From positions 116,387 to 180,386 of the forward strand of contig URUY01000004.1 of the NCBI GenBank assembly GCA_900551115.1: a DNA stretch of 64,000 bases. The letters run 5' to 3'. The DNA comes from an uncultured Lachnospiraceae bacterium (GTDB lineage: Bacteria > Bacillota > Clostridia > Lachnospirales > Lachnospiraceae). Both the position numbers and the translations under genes were made by a program. Under the pieces are notes generated by a model that did not search any database, was not told where the DNA came from, and worked only from the letters and a program-made list of their open reading frames with translations. Numbering within the stretch: position 1 is the first letter of the stretch; the number at the start of each line of letters is the position of its first letter. Positions 10,111 to 18,316 of this stretch are shown in pieces.

Positions 10111-11899
10111 AAATACGGCGCCGCCTTCCACAATAGGATCAGGACGGAGAGGAATACAGCAGGTTGTAAAGCCGAAGGATTTAAGAGGAACGCTGCTTAG
10201 GCTTTGGAAGCTGACAAGCGGAAAACGGAAGGGGCTTTTGTGGATATTGCTGTTATCGGCATTTACCTCGGCATCGGCAATTCTTTCGCCGCTTTTTATC
10301 GGCAAAGTCGTGAATCTGATTGATGCGAAAAATCCGGCATTTTATTTACTGGTGATATTGGCAGCCCTCTATTTTACCGATTGGCTGGTTCGTTTCCTGC
10401 AGCAGTTTTTCATGGCGTCTATAGGACAGAGAATGATTTTACATATTCGGAACACCCTGTTTTCCAAGATGAAAACGCTACCGCTCTCCTTTTATGACAC
10501 CAGGCAGCATGGGGAACTGATGAGCCGTCTGACAAATGATGTAGACAATATCAGTACAACCATATCGGATTCCCTTTCCCAGCTTATGACCTATGGCTTT
10601 ACCATTGTGGGAATCTTCTTTATCATGCTGCATCTGAATGTGTATCTGACGTGTGTTGCACTTTTAGCGGTGGTGCTTATTGTGCTGCTGACGCGCACGG
10701 TAACAAAGCATACCAGAAAGCTGTATGCCCGTCAGCAGGCAGTATTAGGAAAGCTGAACGGTCAGGTGGAGGAGAGCATTTCCGGTCTTTCCATGGTAAA
10801 AGCATTTGGCAGGGAGCAGGAAATGAGCAGGCAGTTTGAGGAGAGTAATGAGGCCTTTTGTGAGATAGCGATTAAGGCGCTTACCTGGTCCGGGCTTTTA
10901 ATGCCGGTTATGAACGTAATAAACAATCTGATTTACGTGCTGATAGCCATTGTCAGCGGTATTATGGCGGCGAAGGGGCAGATTTCCGTGGGACTGATAT
11001 CCAGCTTTTTGCTTTATTCCCGCCAGTTTGGGCGGCCCTTTGTAGAGATTGCCAATATTTACAATACCTTTCAGACTGCGGTTGCAGGTGCAGAGCGTAT
11101 TTTTGAGATTTTGGACGAGAAGCCGGAGCCGGAAGACGTACCGGGTGCCCTTCCTTTGGAGAATCCTTGCGGCGAAGTGGAATTTAGGAATATTACCTTT
11201 GGATATGAGAAAGAAAAACCGGTTTTAAAGAAGGTAAGCCTGTCCATACCGGCAGGAACCAAGGTGGCGGTAGTAGGGCCTACGGGAGCCGGCAAGACGA
11301 CGCTTATTAATCTTTTGACCCGGTTCTATGATGTGGATGAGGGTGCGATTTTATTAGACGGGCATGATTTGCGTGAATACCGGATGGAGGACTTACGCCG
11401 TACCTTTGGGGTGGTATTGCAGGATACTTCCCTGTTTGGCATCAGCGTAAGGGATAATATCAGCTATGGCAGAAAAGAGGTTTCCTTTGAGAAGATACAG
11501 GAAGCAGCCGTAACCGCGGGAGCAGATTCCTTTATCAAAAGGCTGCCCCGGGGCTATGACACGGTTCTTGCTCAGGGCGGCGCCGTTTTAAGTCAGGGAG
11601 AAAGACAGCTTCTTACCATTGCAAGAGCCGTCCTTTGTGATGCGCCGATTTTGATTTTGGACGAAGCAACCAGCTCGGTAGATACCGTGACGGAGCAGCG
11701 TATACGCAAGGCGATGCTTAAGATTACAAAGGGGCGAACTTCCTTTATTATCGCCCACAGGCTTTCCACCATACGGGATTCGGATATGATTATCCTGATT
11801 AAGGACGGCTGCATTGCAGAACAGGGTACTCACGAGGAGCTGATAGCGCAGAACGGAGAATATGCGGCTATGTACAGGACGCAGATGGGGGAAGGGTAA
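10103..11899 (+). CDS. ABC exporter half-transporter, partner subunit with catalytic Glu
   Basis: 598 residues starting at the ATG at 10103, placed 8 bases after AGGAGG that lies inside the previous gene; a GTG three codons upstream is possible. Six membrane helices precede the nucleotide-binding domain with Walker A GPTGAGKTTL (about residue 390), Walker B ILILDEATSSVD carrying the catalytic Glu, and a variant signature LSQGE instead of LSGGQ. In heterodimeric exporters the variant signature pairs with the partner's Asp-bearing Walker B to form the inactive site, while this subunit's Walker motifs pair with the partner's LSGGQ to form the working site. Sequence pattern and gene order match that architecture. 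Substrate is unknown. Confidence 0.9.
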   Translation: MDKNTAPPSTIGSGRRGIQQVVKPKDLRGTLLRLWKLTSGKRKGLLWILLLSAFTSASAILSPLFIGKVVNLIDAKNPAFYLLVILAALYFTDWLVRFLQQFFMASIGQRMILHIRNTLFSKMKTLPLSFYDTRQHGELMSRLTNDVDNISTTISDSLSQLMTYGFTIVGIFFIMLHLNVYLTCVALLAVVLIVLLTRTVTKHTRKLYARQQAVLGKLNGQVEESISGLSMVKAFGREQEMSRQFEESNEAFCEIAIKALTWSGLLMPVMNVINNLIYVLIAIVSGIMAAKGQISVGLISSFLLYSRQFGRPFVEIANIYNTFQTAVAGAERIFEILDEKPEPEDVPGALPLENPCGEVEFRNITFGYEKEKPVLKKVSLSIPAGTKVAVVGPTGAGKTTLINLLTRFYDVDEGAILLDGHDLREYRMEDLRRTFGVVLQDTSLFGISVRDNISYGRKEVSFEKIQEAAVTAGADSFIKRLPRGYDTVLAQGGAVLSQGERQLLTIARAVLCDAPILILDEATSSVDTVTEQRIRKAMLKITKGRTSFIIAHRLSTIRDSDMIILIKDGCIAEQGTHEELIAQNGEYAAMYRTQMGEG

Positions 11900-11953
11900 T
11901 GGAAAAGGCGGTATTTACAGAAATGCCGGAATACTAAGGAGGATGGAAGCAGT

Positions 11954-12439
11954 ATGGTGGTTTCAAAGGGAGAAAAAAGAGTATCGAAGGTGGATACCTA
12001 TCTGAATTGTGCGGAGGTATTTGCATACAGAAGCACCTGCATTAAGAGAAAATATGGTGCAGTTATTGTTAAAGATGATGTGGTGATTTCAACCGGATAT
12101 AATGGTTCTCCCCGAGGGAAGGAGAATTGTTGCGATATTGGCGAGTGTCCGAGAATAAAGCTGGACCTGCACCAGGGGGAGGGCTATGGTATTTGCAAAG
12201 CAGTTCACGCAGAGGCGAATGCTTTGCTCAATTGTTCCAGAGAACAGACCATAGGAGCCGATTTGTATTTGACAGGTGTGAATCCGGCAGATGCATCTGT
12301 TCACATGGCAAGACCTTGTCCGCTGTGTGCAAGAATGATTATACAGGCAGGTATCAGGAATGTATATTTACGTCAGGGAGACGGAAGCGATAACTATGCT
12401 GTAATGCAGGCGGATGAACTGCTGTGGTGTCAGGAGTAA
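11954..12439 (+). CDS. Deoxycytidylate (dCMP) deaminase, ComEB-like
   Basis: 161 residues of the cytidine/deoxycytidylate deaminase superfamily. The zinc and catalytic motifs are HAEAN (near residue 90) and PCPLCA (near residue 120); an additional Cys/His-rich insert (CCDIGECPRIKLDLHQGEGYGIC) is typical of dCMP deaminases and of competence-gene ComEB. The reaction is dCMP to dUMP, feeding dTMP synthesis. The start is the ATG at 11954, about 10 bases after AGGAGG. It sits 54 bases after the ABC exporter and is followed by an intrinsic terminator, so it is probably the last gene of that transcript. dCMP deaminase is favoured over cytidine deaminase because of the insert and the VDTYLNCAEV N-terminus. 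Confidence 0.88.
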   Translation: MVVSKGEKRVSKVDTYLNCAEVFAYRSTCIKRKYGAVIVKDDVVISTGYNGSPRGKENCCDIGECPRIKLDLHQGEGYGICKAVHAEANALLNCSREQTIGADLYLTGVNPADASVHMARPCPLCARMIIQAGIRNVYLRQGDGSDNYAVMQADELLWCQE

Positions 12440-12487
12440 ATGCATTGTAGTGTATTTGTGTCGGAGAAAAAATAGTGATAAAAATTA

Positions 12488-12527
12488 GGCAGAAAGTCTG
12501 GTTTTAGAACTTTCTGCCCTTTGTTTT
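12488..12527. terminator. Bidirectional-type intrinsic terminator between convergent genes
   Basis: A ten-base-pair perfect stem GGCAGAAAGT/ACTTTCTGCC with an eleven-base loop is followed by CTTTGTTTTTT. It ends the dCMP deaminase transcript and, with the AT-rich left flank, may also serve the convergent CPBP gene. Confidence 0.85.
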
Positions 12528-13472
12528 TTACATAGATACCGATGTCTCTTTAGCCGGCTGTTTTTTTACAAGCAATACAGCCATAATAATCGCGCATACA
12601 AGGAAGGCACAGCCGCCGATGATGCCGGTGGGAGCAGGCCCGATAAAAGGATTGATATTGTTTCCGTCCGTGAAGAACAGGGGAGCGGAAGCAAAACCGT
12701 TTAAACTGCCATGGGCAAGCACTGCCGGCAGGCAGCTTCCCGTGCGTATGGTGATATAGGAAAAAATGGTACCCATTACAATACAGAAACCGCACATGGC
12801 AAGGATGCCGGTAACAGGGTATCCCTTGTAGCCCATACCGTAATTGTGTCCGAGCATGGTTAAAGGCGCATGCCACAGTCCCCATATAATGCCGTTTATA
12901 AGAAGCAGGGGAAGAATGCCGCATTTTTCCTGCATTTTAGGAAGCAGGTAGCCTCTCCAGCCCCATTCCTCTCCGAAACAGGTAAGGGCATTGAGAAGAG
13001 GTCCTAACAGAAGTGCCGTGATAACCTGGGATATCATGGTTATCTGAAGCATCTGCGGAGTAGCTTCTATGCCGCTTGCTGCCAGAACATCTGCCATATA
13101 GGACATGCCTGTGTCAAAGCGATTGGGAAAAATCAGAAAGTATACGGCGGCACCTGCAACGGTCAGCAGAACAGGGCCAAACCATCCAAACAAAAAGTAG
13201 GGGATGCTTCGTTTACCGGTTTTAGGCACAATATAGGAATTTTTAAACCCCTCTTTTGTAATAAGTCTTGTGAGCAGCACGCCGATTGCCGGAATGAACA
13301 TCATACTGCCGATTAAGAGCTGTGCGACTGCCTGAGTGGTCAGGGATACGCTGGTAACGGCAGGCCATATTACTAGAAATTCTAAAAGATAAGTGATTGT
13401 AAAGGTAATACCTACATAAAGCAGGATTCTCTTTAAGGTCATGTTATTTTTGTCAACATTTTGTTCGGACAT
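12528..13472 (-). CDS. CPBP family intramembrane glutamic protease (Abi/Rce1-like)
   Basis: 314 residues with about eight hydrophobic segments. The CPBP signature is complete: EEWGWRGYLLPKM near residue 165 (EExxxR motif), then GIIWGLWHAPL with the second-motif His about 35 residues later, and a third conserved region near residue 230. Members are intramembrane proteases; in Gram-positives they have been linked to bacteriocin self-immunity and prenyl-protein type processing. No bacteriocin gene was found next to it, so the role here is open. A promoter with -35 TTGACT and -10 TAAAAT lies about 100 bases upstream. Confidence 0.85.
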   Translation of the reverse strand: MSEQNVDKNNMTLKRILLYVGITFTITYLLEFLVIWPAVTSVSLTTQAVAQLLIGSMMFIPAIGVLLTRLITKEGFKNSYIVPKTGKRSIPYFLFGWFGPVLLTVAGAAVYFLIFPNRFDTGMSYMADVLAASGIEATPQMLQITMISQVITALLLGPLLNALTCFGEEWGWRGYLLPKMQEKCGILPLLLINGIIWGLWHAPLTMLGHNYGMGYKGYPVTGILAMCGFCIVMGTIFSYITIRTGSCLPAVLAHGSLNGFASAPLFFTDGNNINPFIGPAPTGIIGGCAFLVCAIIMAVLLVKKQPAKETSVSM

Positions 13473-13577
13473 GATACTTCCCTCCTCAATTAGGAAATAA
13501 TTTTAACAACAGTTTTGTGTGCGATAACTCAAACAATGCGGTTACACCCTATATCTTCCACAAGGGTGTTTACATTG

Positions 13578-13606
13578 ATTTTAGTACGAAATCGGTGTAT
13601 AGTCAA
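13578..13606 (-). promoter_or_regulatory. Promoter of the CPBP gene
   Basis: On the minus strand, -35 TTGACT (13601-13606) and -10 TAAAAT (13578-13583) are separated by exactly 17 bases. Transcription would give a leader of about 100 bases before the CPBP start at 13472. Confidence 0.6.
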
Positions 13607-13717
13607 AATATTTATAACGAAAACAGGGAGAATACAGGAAAAAAAATGAAAGAAGCCAAACCGGAAGAACAGAACAGTTATAGGAAAGAACATTTCCATA
13701 AATAAAAGAGCTGCCTG

Positions 13718-14350
13718 TCAGGAGCGGCGGATGTAGGGAAAGACTTCTATCTGTGTAAAGCCCATTTCTTTCAGTTTTTTTACAGATGCATCAATATCCT
13801 TTTTAGTATTATATTCCGGTATTAAGGGGACACGGACACAAATATGCTCCCGAGAAACTTTTTCTGTAAGAAGCTTCAGGTTTTCTGTTGTCCTGTCAAT
13901 GGACATGCCGGTATAAGCCTCATAAATGGCAGGATTCAAATCCTTAATATCCACTATGAAGTCATTTACACTATCCAGTACTTTTACAAGCTGCCCCTTT
14001 GGTACATTTAAGGAGGTTTCTACGGTAAGCGTCCATTCAGGACCGCAGACCTGCCGGAAGGAACGGATGAAATCCGCATGCAGAAGGGATTCTCCGCCGC
14101 CGAAGGTAATGCCCCCTCCGGTGGCAAGAAAATACAGTTCATCAATTTTTACCTGTTCGTAAAGCTTCTCGGAAGTCATACCGGTACATTTAGGAAGCGT
14201 TGCCGGGTTCCATGCATGGGCATTGATGCAGTAGCGGCACCGGAGAGGACAGCCGTAAGCGCCGACTAAGGTGGTTACGCCGATGCCGTCCGTAGTAAGC
14301 CGGTGTCTGTTTATGCTGATAACGGGTAAAATAGGGGAACAGGTATCCAT
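13718..14350 (-). CDS. Radical SAM protein, activase-like, short
   Basis: 210 residues with a complete radical SAM cluster motif CPLRCRYC (Cys-x3-Cys-x2-Cys near residues 34-41), the glycine-rich ATGGGITFGGGESLL strand that binds SAM, and a late strand VRVPLIPEYN. The protein is most like pyruvate formate-lyase/ribonucleotide reductase activating enzymes in the core, but it lacks the ferredoxin insert of the longer activases and has no SPASM domain, and no glycyl radical enzyme gene is near. It follows the Cys-rich small protein gene by 30 bases on the same strand, so the two form a unit. Whether it modifies that small protein or activates a distant enzyme cannot be decided from sequence. Confidence 0.85.
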   Translation of the reverse strand: MDTCSPILPVISINRHRLTTDGIGVTTLVGAYGCPLRCRYCINAHAWNPATLPKCTGMTSEKLYEQVKIDELYFLATGGGITFGGGESLLHADFIRSFRQVCGPEWTLTVETSLNVPKGQLVKVLDSVNDFIVDIKDLNPAIYEAYTGMSIDRTTENLKLLTEKVSREHICVRVPLIPEYNTKKDIDASVKKLKEMGFTQIEVFPYIRRS

Positions 14351-14380
14351 AATGCAATCCTTTCTGCAATACGTTTGTGA

Positions 14381-14830
14381 TTATTCTATCGGGGCAATAT
14401 CGCCTGCAAGCTCTTCGTCCGGGGGCATGGTTTCCGGACCATCCGGTATATCCTCGCCCGGTAAAGGTTCAGGAGCCTCGGTTTCTACCTCTTGTATATC
14501 ATAGTCTGTTGGGTCTACCTGCTGCACATCACCGGCTAATTCTTCATATCCGATATTTTCAATCATATTTTTTGCTGTATCTACAGGGCCGCAGGCTGAA
14601 AGTAAGGAGCAGACGCCCATGGAGACACCGACAACAGCGACGGCTTTGCCAAGTCCCTGTCTGACGGCAAGCTCTCTCTCTAAATATTTAAGCTCTGCTT
14701 CACATTTGGGACAGGTACCCTTGCAGTCTCCTTTATGTGTACACTGGGATACAACATAGGGGATATCGTTTTCTTCTGCTATCTGTCTGCGAATTTCTTT
14801 TAAAGCCTTACATTTTTCTTTTCCTCTCAT
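14381..14830 (-). CDS. Small Cys-rich protein with membrane segment and repeated acidic tail
   Basis: 149 residues, no family name recognised. Residues 1-30 are basic and helical. A Cys cluster CTHKGDCKGTCPKC follows at about 30-43, suggesting a zinc or iron-sulfur site. Then comes a helix LKYLERELAVRQGLG, a short hydrophobic Cys-containing segment (VAVVGVSMGVCSLLSACG, about 63-80), and a 65-residue acidic Pro/Glu-rich tail that contains ELAGD twice (EELAGDV and EELAGDI) 40 residues apart. A ribosome binding site AGGAGG lies 7 bases before the ATG. It is directly upstream of a short radical SAM gene. The combination could be a precursor/maturase pair or a metal-cluster carrier with its activase; both are inference. 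Confidence 0.65.
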   Translation of the reverse strand: MRGKEKCKALKEIRRQIAEENDIPYVVSQCTHKGDCKGTCPKCEAELKYLERELAVRQGLGKAVAVVGVSMGVCSLLSACGPVDTAKNMIENIGYEELAGDVQQVDPTDYDIQEVETEAPEPLPGEDIPDGPETMPPDEELAGDIAPIE

Positions 14831-14994
14831 AATAGATTCCTCCTATCTCAATTCTATCAGGCGGCTGTGTGATAAAGCTTTGCAGTTACCTGTCAGTTTC
14901 CTCTGATTTTACAGCTGATATAAGTGATACGGTTATGTCCATTCCTTTTTGTGGGTTTTTTGAAAATATTAAGAAATTCGCAAAGGTATCTTAA

Positions 14995-15060
14995 TGCAGC
15001 CGGCGTATATATAAATTATGCAAGTGAAAAGCCGTGTAAATAATAGGAATACCGGCTGCA
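14995..15060. repeat. Inverted repeat in the leader of the orphan solute-binding protein gene
   Basis: TGCAGCCGG (14995-15003) and CCGGCTGCA (15052-15060) are perfect nine-base inverted copies, 48 bases apart, flanking the AT-rich TATATATAAAT that may be the promoter -10 region. It may be an operator pair or an RNA stem. Confidence 0.5.
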
Positions 15061-15098
15061 GCCTGCGTGTATATACGAACATCAAAAGGGAGGATATC

Positions 15099-17294
15099 AT
15101 GTTAAAAAAATTAGTAGCAATTCTACTGACGGCAGGGATGCTGGCAGGACTTACAGGCTGCGGACAGAAAGGGACAGCAGGCGGCGTTGCCGCAGGAAAT
15201 GAAAATGCGGAGAAAGGCAGATATGTGGAAAAGGAGATAACGCTGCCGGAGGAAATAGACAGAAAAAATATTTTTCAGATTGGCAAAAAAGGGGAAAATC
15301 TTTGTCTTTATGTTACGGAAGAAAAGGACGGTAAAGAAAAGATAGCCTGTTATCTGTATAAGGAAGGCAGTTTCTTTAAGGAAACGCCGGCCTGGCTGGA
15401 AGGTATGACTTTAACGGACGTACAGAATATAAAGGTGCTTGAGAATATAGACGGCAATTCATATCTTTACTATACTTCCGTGAAGGAAGAAAACATAATG
15501 GGGCATCTGTACTGCACAAGGGATGGTGTACAGGCGGAGGATATTACGCCGGCAGACTGGCTTGTGGAGGATGCGGAATATCATTTTTATCAATATCCCG
15601 AGGACATAGCGCTGCTGGGGGATGGCAGTATTGCAGCCAATTTTTATTATCAGGGAAAGCTTTATGACAGGGACACACAGGAAATCATAAAAGAATTTCA
15701 GTTTCCCAAAGAGTACAGTCAGGAAATCTATGCGTATAAGGACCGTTTTTATCTGATGGCACTAAACTCTCATTGGGAGCTTGAAGGAATTGATATATAT
15801 AAGCAGGGAACTGACAGCCCGGAGGCTTCCGTTACCTTTGAAGAAGCAGTCGGAGGAAGCTGCTACATGGACTTTCTTTCAGACGGCACACTTGTGGTAT
15901 GCGGTAAAAACGGATTTTTTAAACAGGATGCAGGCGGTAAAGGGTGGAGTCAGACAGTGGCGGGAATATACACCTCATTCGCATTGGAGAATTTGTGGTG
16001 CATGGGGATGACAGCGCTTGACGCAGGGACTTATTACGCATTGTTCAATCAGGATTCCGGTGAAAAAATCCTGACGGAATATGTGTACGATCCGGAAATC
16101 CCTCTGGCAGCAGAAACAGTGCTGAAAATATATTCTGTCTATGACAATGCAACGGTAAAGCAGGCGGCAGCCATGTACACGAGACTTCACCCGGAAGTGC
16201 TGGTAGAGGTGGAAATCGGCATTCCGTATGAAGAACTGGAAACAGCCGACTTAAATACTGTGCTGCAAAGGCTGAATACGAAGCTTTTAGCGGGTGAAGG
16301 ACCGGATATCCTTGTGCTGGATGGTCTGGATACGGATTCCTTTATTGAAAAAGGTCTTCTTGCAGATATCAGTGATATAGTGACACCATTGTCAGAAGAT
16401 GGGACTATCCTGAAAAATATTGCAGAGGGTTATACGGACGAGACAGGAGCTGTGTATAGGATTCCTCTTAAAATAGGATTAAAGCTGTTAATCGGCAGAA
16501 CCATTGACGCAAAGGAAGCAGGCACTATAGAAGGGATGGCCAATATTTTAAAAGAACAAAAAGAGTCTGTGTTGGGTCCCATGACGGCAGGCGGACTGTC
16601 CGCCACCTTTGTTCCTTATATGGCAGCCGACATCGTAGACGGAAAAGAGCTGGATAAGGAAACCCTTGCAGAAAAGCTTGAATATTTAAAGGTCATTGCT
16701 GAAAACAGCGGATTTGTGGAAAACTATACAGATGATGTCTGGCAGTGGAACATATGGGATATTGCAGCCAGAGCAGGAGCAGCTTTTGAGGATGCAGACG
16801 GATTTTTGAGTGCCATGTATGCAGTCAGTGCGGCAAATCTGGTAAAAGGAAGCTATTACAGCTTTGAAAATGCTTATACGCCAATTGGGCAGATAGGGAT
16901 TAACAGCGGCACCAAAAATTTAGATGCAGCCAGGGATTTTATCAGCTATGCGCTTTCCTTTGAGGTACAGGACGGCGATTTTTATGACGGCTTTCCTATT
17001 AATACAGAGGCTCTGGAAAATCAGGTGAAGAAAGACAGGACGGATTACTGCGCCTATACGGAGATAGATATCGGAGGAGGGCAGACCACCGGATTCGAGA
17101 TTTCGCCGGTAAATGAAACGGATGGCAGGGCATTGATAGAAATCTGCAGAAGCGTAGATAAAATAGTAATAAAGGATAAGCAGATTGAAACGGTCATTGC
17201 AGAGGCGCTGCCGGCTTACATAAACGGCAGCAGTTCTTTAGAGGAAACAGTTACCAAAATAGAAAGAAATCTGAATATGTATTTGGCAGAATAA
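15099..17294 (+). CDS. Extracellular solute-binding lipoprotein, orphan
   Basis: 731 residues from ATG 15099 with site AAGGGAGG; a longer frame starting at 15018 has no ribosome site. The lipobox is AGLTGC at residues 20-25. Residues 50-350 look like a beta-rich domain with repeated short strands and may be a propeller or sensor part. The family 1 solute-binding fold starts near residue 360 (VLKIYSVYDNATVKQAAAMY) and includes LLAGEGPDILVLDGLD, the usual ligand-loop region. Total length is well above the 400-550 typical of family 1 proteins because of the N-terminal domain. No permease or ATPase genes flank it, so it either works with a transporter elsewhere or is a surface sensor. A likely terminator hairpin follows. 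Confidence 0.75.
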   Translation: MLKKLVAILLTAGMLAGLTGCGQKGTAGGVAAGNENAEKGRYVEKEITLPEEIDRKNIFQIGKKGENLCLYVTEEKDGKEKIACYLYKEGSFFKETPAWLEGMTLTDVQNIKVLENIDGNSYLYYTSVKEENIMGHLYCTRDGVQAEDITPADWLVEDAEYHFYQYPEDIALLGDGSIAANFYYQGKLYDRDTQEIIKEFQFPKEYSQEIYAYKDRFYLMALNSHWELEGIDIYKQGTDSPEASVTFEEAVGGSCYMDFLSDGTLVVCGKNGFFKQDAGGKGWSQTVAGIYTSFALENLWCMGMTALDAGTYYALFNQDSGEKILTEYVYDPEIPLAAETVLKIYSVYDNATVKQAAAMYTRLHPEVLVEVEIGIPYEELETADLNTVLQRLNTKLLAGEGPDILVLDGLDTDSFIEKGLLADISDIVTPLSEDGTILKNIAEGYTDETGAVYRIPLKIGLKLLIGRTIDAKEAGTIEGMANILKEQKESVLGPMTAGGLSATFVPYMAADIVDGKELDKETLAEKLEYLKVIAENSGFVENYTDDVWQWNIWDIAARAGAAFEDADGFLSAMYAVSAANLVKGSYYSFENAYTPIGQIGINSGTKNLDAARDFISYALSFEVQDGDFYDGFPINTEALENQVKKDRTDYCAYTEIDIGGGQTTGFEISPVNETDGRALIEICRSVDKIVIKDKQIETVIAEALPAYINGSSSLEETVTKIERNLNMYLAE

Positions 17295-17314
17295 CGGTTA
17301 TCTGTATTTTGAGT

Positions 17315-17343
17315 TTGCGTTTGCCGGATTATTGTGGTACACT
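17315..17343 (+). promoter_or_regulatory. Promoter of the cobalamin riboswitch transcript
   Basis: -35 TTGCGT (17315-17320) and -10 TACACT (17338-17343) with 17-base spacing. A start near 17350 places the riboswitch aptamer at the very 5' end of the RNA. Confidence 0.6.
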
Positions 17344-17364
17344 TGCACAGTAATCCGGTTTTTA
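17324..17364 (+). terminator. Possible terminator of the solute-binding protein gene
   Basis: CCGGATTA at 17324-17331 and TAATCCGG at 17351-17358 with a G/C-containing inner stem (TTGTG/CACAG), followed by TTTTTA. It overlaps the -10 region of the riboswitch promoter, so termination of the upstream transcript and initiation of the next would occur on the same DNA. Confidence 0.55.
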
Positions 17365-17374
17365 CTGCCGGAAC

Positions 17375-17625
17375 ATAAAGTGAATATAGGCGGTTACAGG
17401 TGTCGGAGAGGCTGCATGCCTGCAGTCTGCTTCGGTGAAAAGGGAAGCAGGTGAAAATCCTGCGCGATCTCGTCGCTGTAATAGGGAAGCCGGGTTCCAA
17501 AATGCCACTGAACAGAGTTGTTTGGGAAGGCGGAACAGCATACCGCCCGCGTAAGCGCGGAGAGGCGGTAAGCCGGTGCTAATCTTAAAGTCAGAAGACC
17601 TGCCTGCAAACCGGTACAGAAGGAC
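17375..17625 (+). ncRNA. Cobalamin (adenosylcobalamin-type) riboswitch aptamer
   Basis: The segment contains the ordered conserved blocks of the cobalamin class: a ggtgtcggagag-like entry, AAAAGGGAAGCAGGTGAAAATCCTGC-like P3/P4 region (17438-17463), a CGTCGCTGTAATAGGGAAGC core near 17473-17490, a GCCACTG box near 17505-17511 and the strongly conserved AGTCAGAAGACCTGCC near 17589-17605. It lies between a promoter (17315-17343) and an intrinsic terminator (17726-17759), the layout of a transcription-attenuating riboswitch. Downstream genes encode a DUF4430 protein and an ECF S component, so the expected behaviour is repression of corrinoid uptake when B12 is plentiful. End points are approximate. 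Confidence 0.85.
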
Positions 17626-17725
17626 CACGAGGAATTGGCCGTGTACGCACCTTTCAGTATCAGACTCCGGTATACAGCCGGTGTTCGTTTTGATGCTGTA
17701 ATCGTGATACAATAAAAATTTCCAG

Positions 17726-17759
17726 TCCCTTTTGTGTGCATATGCAGAAGGGATTTTTT
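17726..17759 (+). terminator. Riboswitch-controlled intrinsic terminator
   Basis: TCCCTT (17726-17731) pairs with AAGGGA (17748-17753), extended by a TG/CA pair, with a short loop and a six-T tract at 17754-17759. It is about 85 bases before the DUF4430 start and is the probable expression platform. Confidence 0.75.
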
Positions 17760-17843
17760 GGTATATTCGTCTGTACCCTGACGCTATATTTACAGAACAA
17801 AATGACTGCTTTAAGGCATAAAAAGAAAGGAAACAGTATTAAA

Positions 17844-18266
17844 ATGGCAGAAAATCAGAAGAAAAACATGAACAAAAAAGTAATTGCCGGTGTGATTGCA
17901 CTGGTAGCGGTGATTGCGGCGCTTGTAACCGTGTTCTGTGTATTCAGGGAAAAGCCTGTTCAGGGAGCAAAAGCCATTACGATTGAAGTAATCGACAATG
18001 AGCAGAAAAGCATAGTCTATGAAGTGCATACGGATGCAGAGTATCTGCGTCAGGCTATGGAAGAGGCTGACGGACTTACTGTGGAAGGCACAGAGAGTGA
18101 ATATGGTCTTATGGTTGAAACTGTGAACGGTGTTACAGCAGATTATAATGTAGACGGCGCTTACTGGGCATTCTATGTAAATGATACCTACTGTAATTAT
18201 GGCGTAGATGAGCAGCCGGTTGCAGACGGAGATGCTTTTCAGATTAAGTACGAAGCAGCACAGTAA
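17844..18266 (+). CDS. DUF4430 (transcobalamin-like) membrane-anchored protein
   Basis: 140 residues from ATG 17844 (site AAAGGAAA); an upstream frame to 17736 overlaps the terminator and is not used. A basic N-terminus and one hydrophobic helix (about residues 10-32) export and anchor the protein. The outside part is a single DUF4430 domain: TIEVIDNEQKSIVYEVHTDA, then the conserved GVTADYNVDGAYWAFYVNDT and a closing PVADGDAFQIKYE. DUF4430 is related to the C-terminal beta domain of transcobalamin. Control by a cobalamin riboswitch and the immediately following ECF S component make a surface corrinoid-capture role likely. The membrane anchor is a plain helix with no lipobox Cys. Confidence 0.85.
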   Translation: MAENQKKNMNKKVIAGVIALVAVIAALVTVFCVFREKPVQGAKAITIEVIDNEQKSIVYEVHTDAEYLRQAMEEADGLTVEGTESEYGLMVETVNGVTADYNVDGAYWAFYVNDTYCNYGVDEQPVADGDAFQIKYEAAQ

Positions 18267-18316
18267 ACTAATTGTGTAGAAGAGGAATAAAATTGTCTCA
18301 TGGAAGGGTAAATGTG

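Noticed and set aside
13517..13705. 62-codon plus-strand open frame between the CPBP and radical SAM genes
   Set aside because: Begins with GTG without a ribosome site, lies over the minus-strand CPBP promoter and has no recognisable domain.
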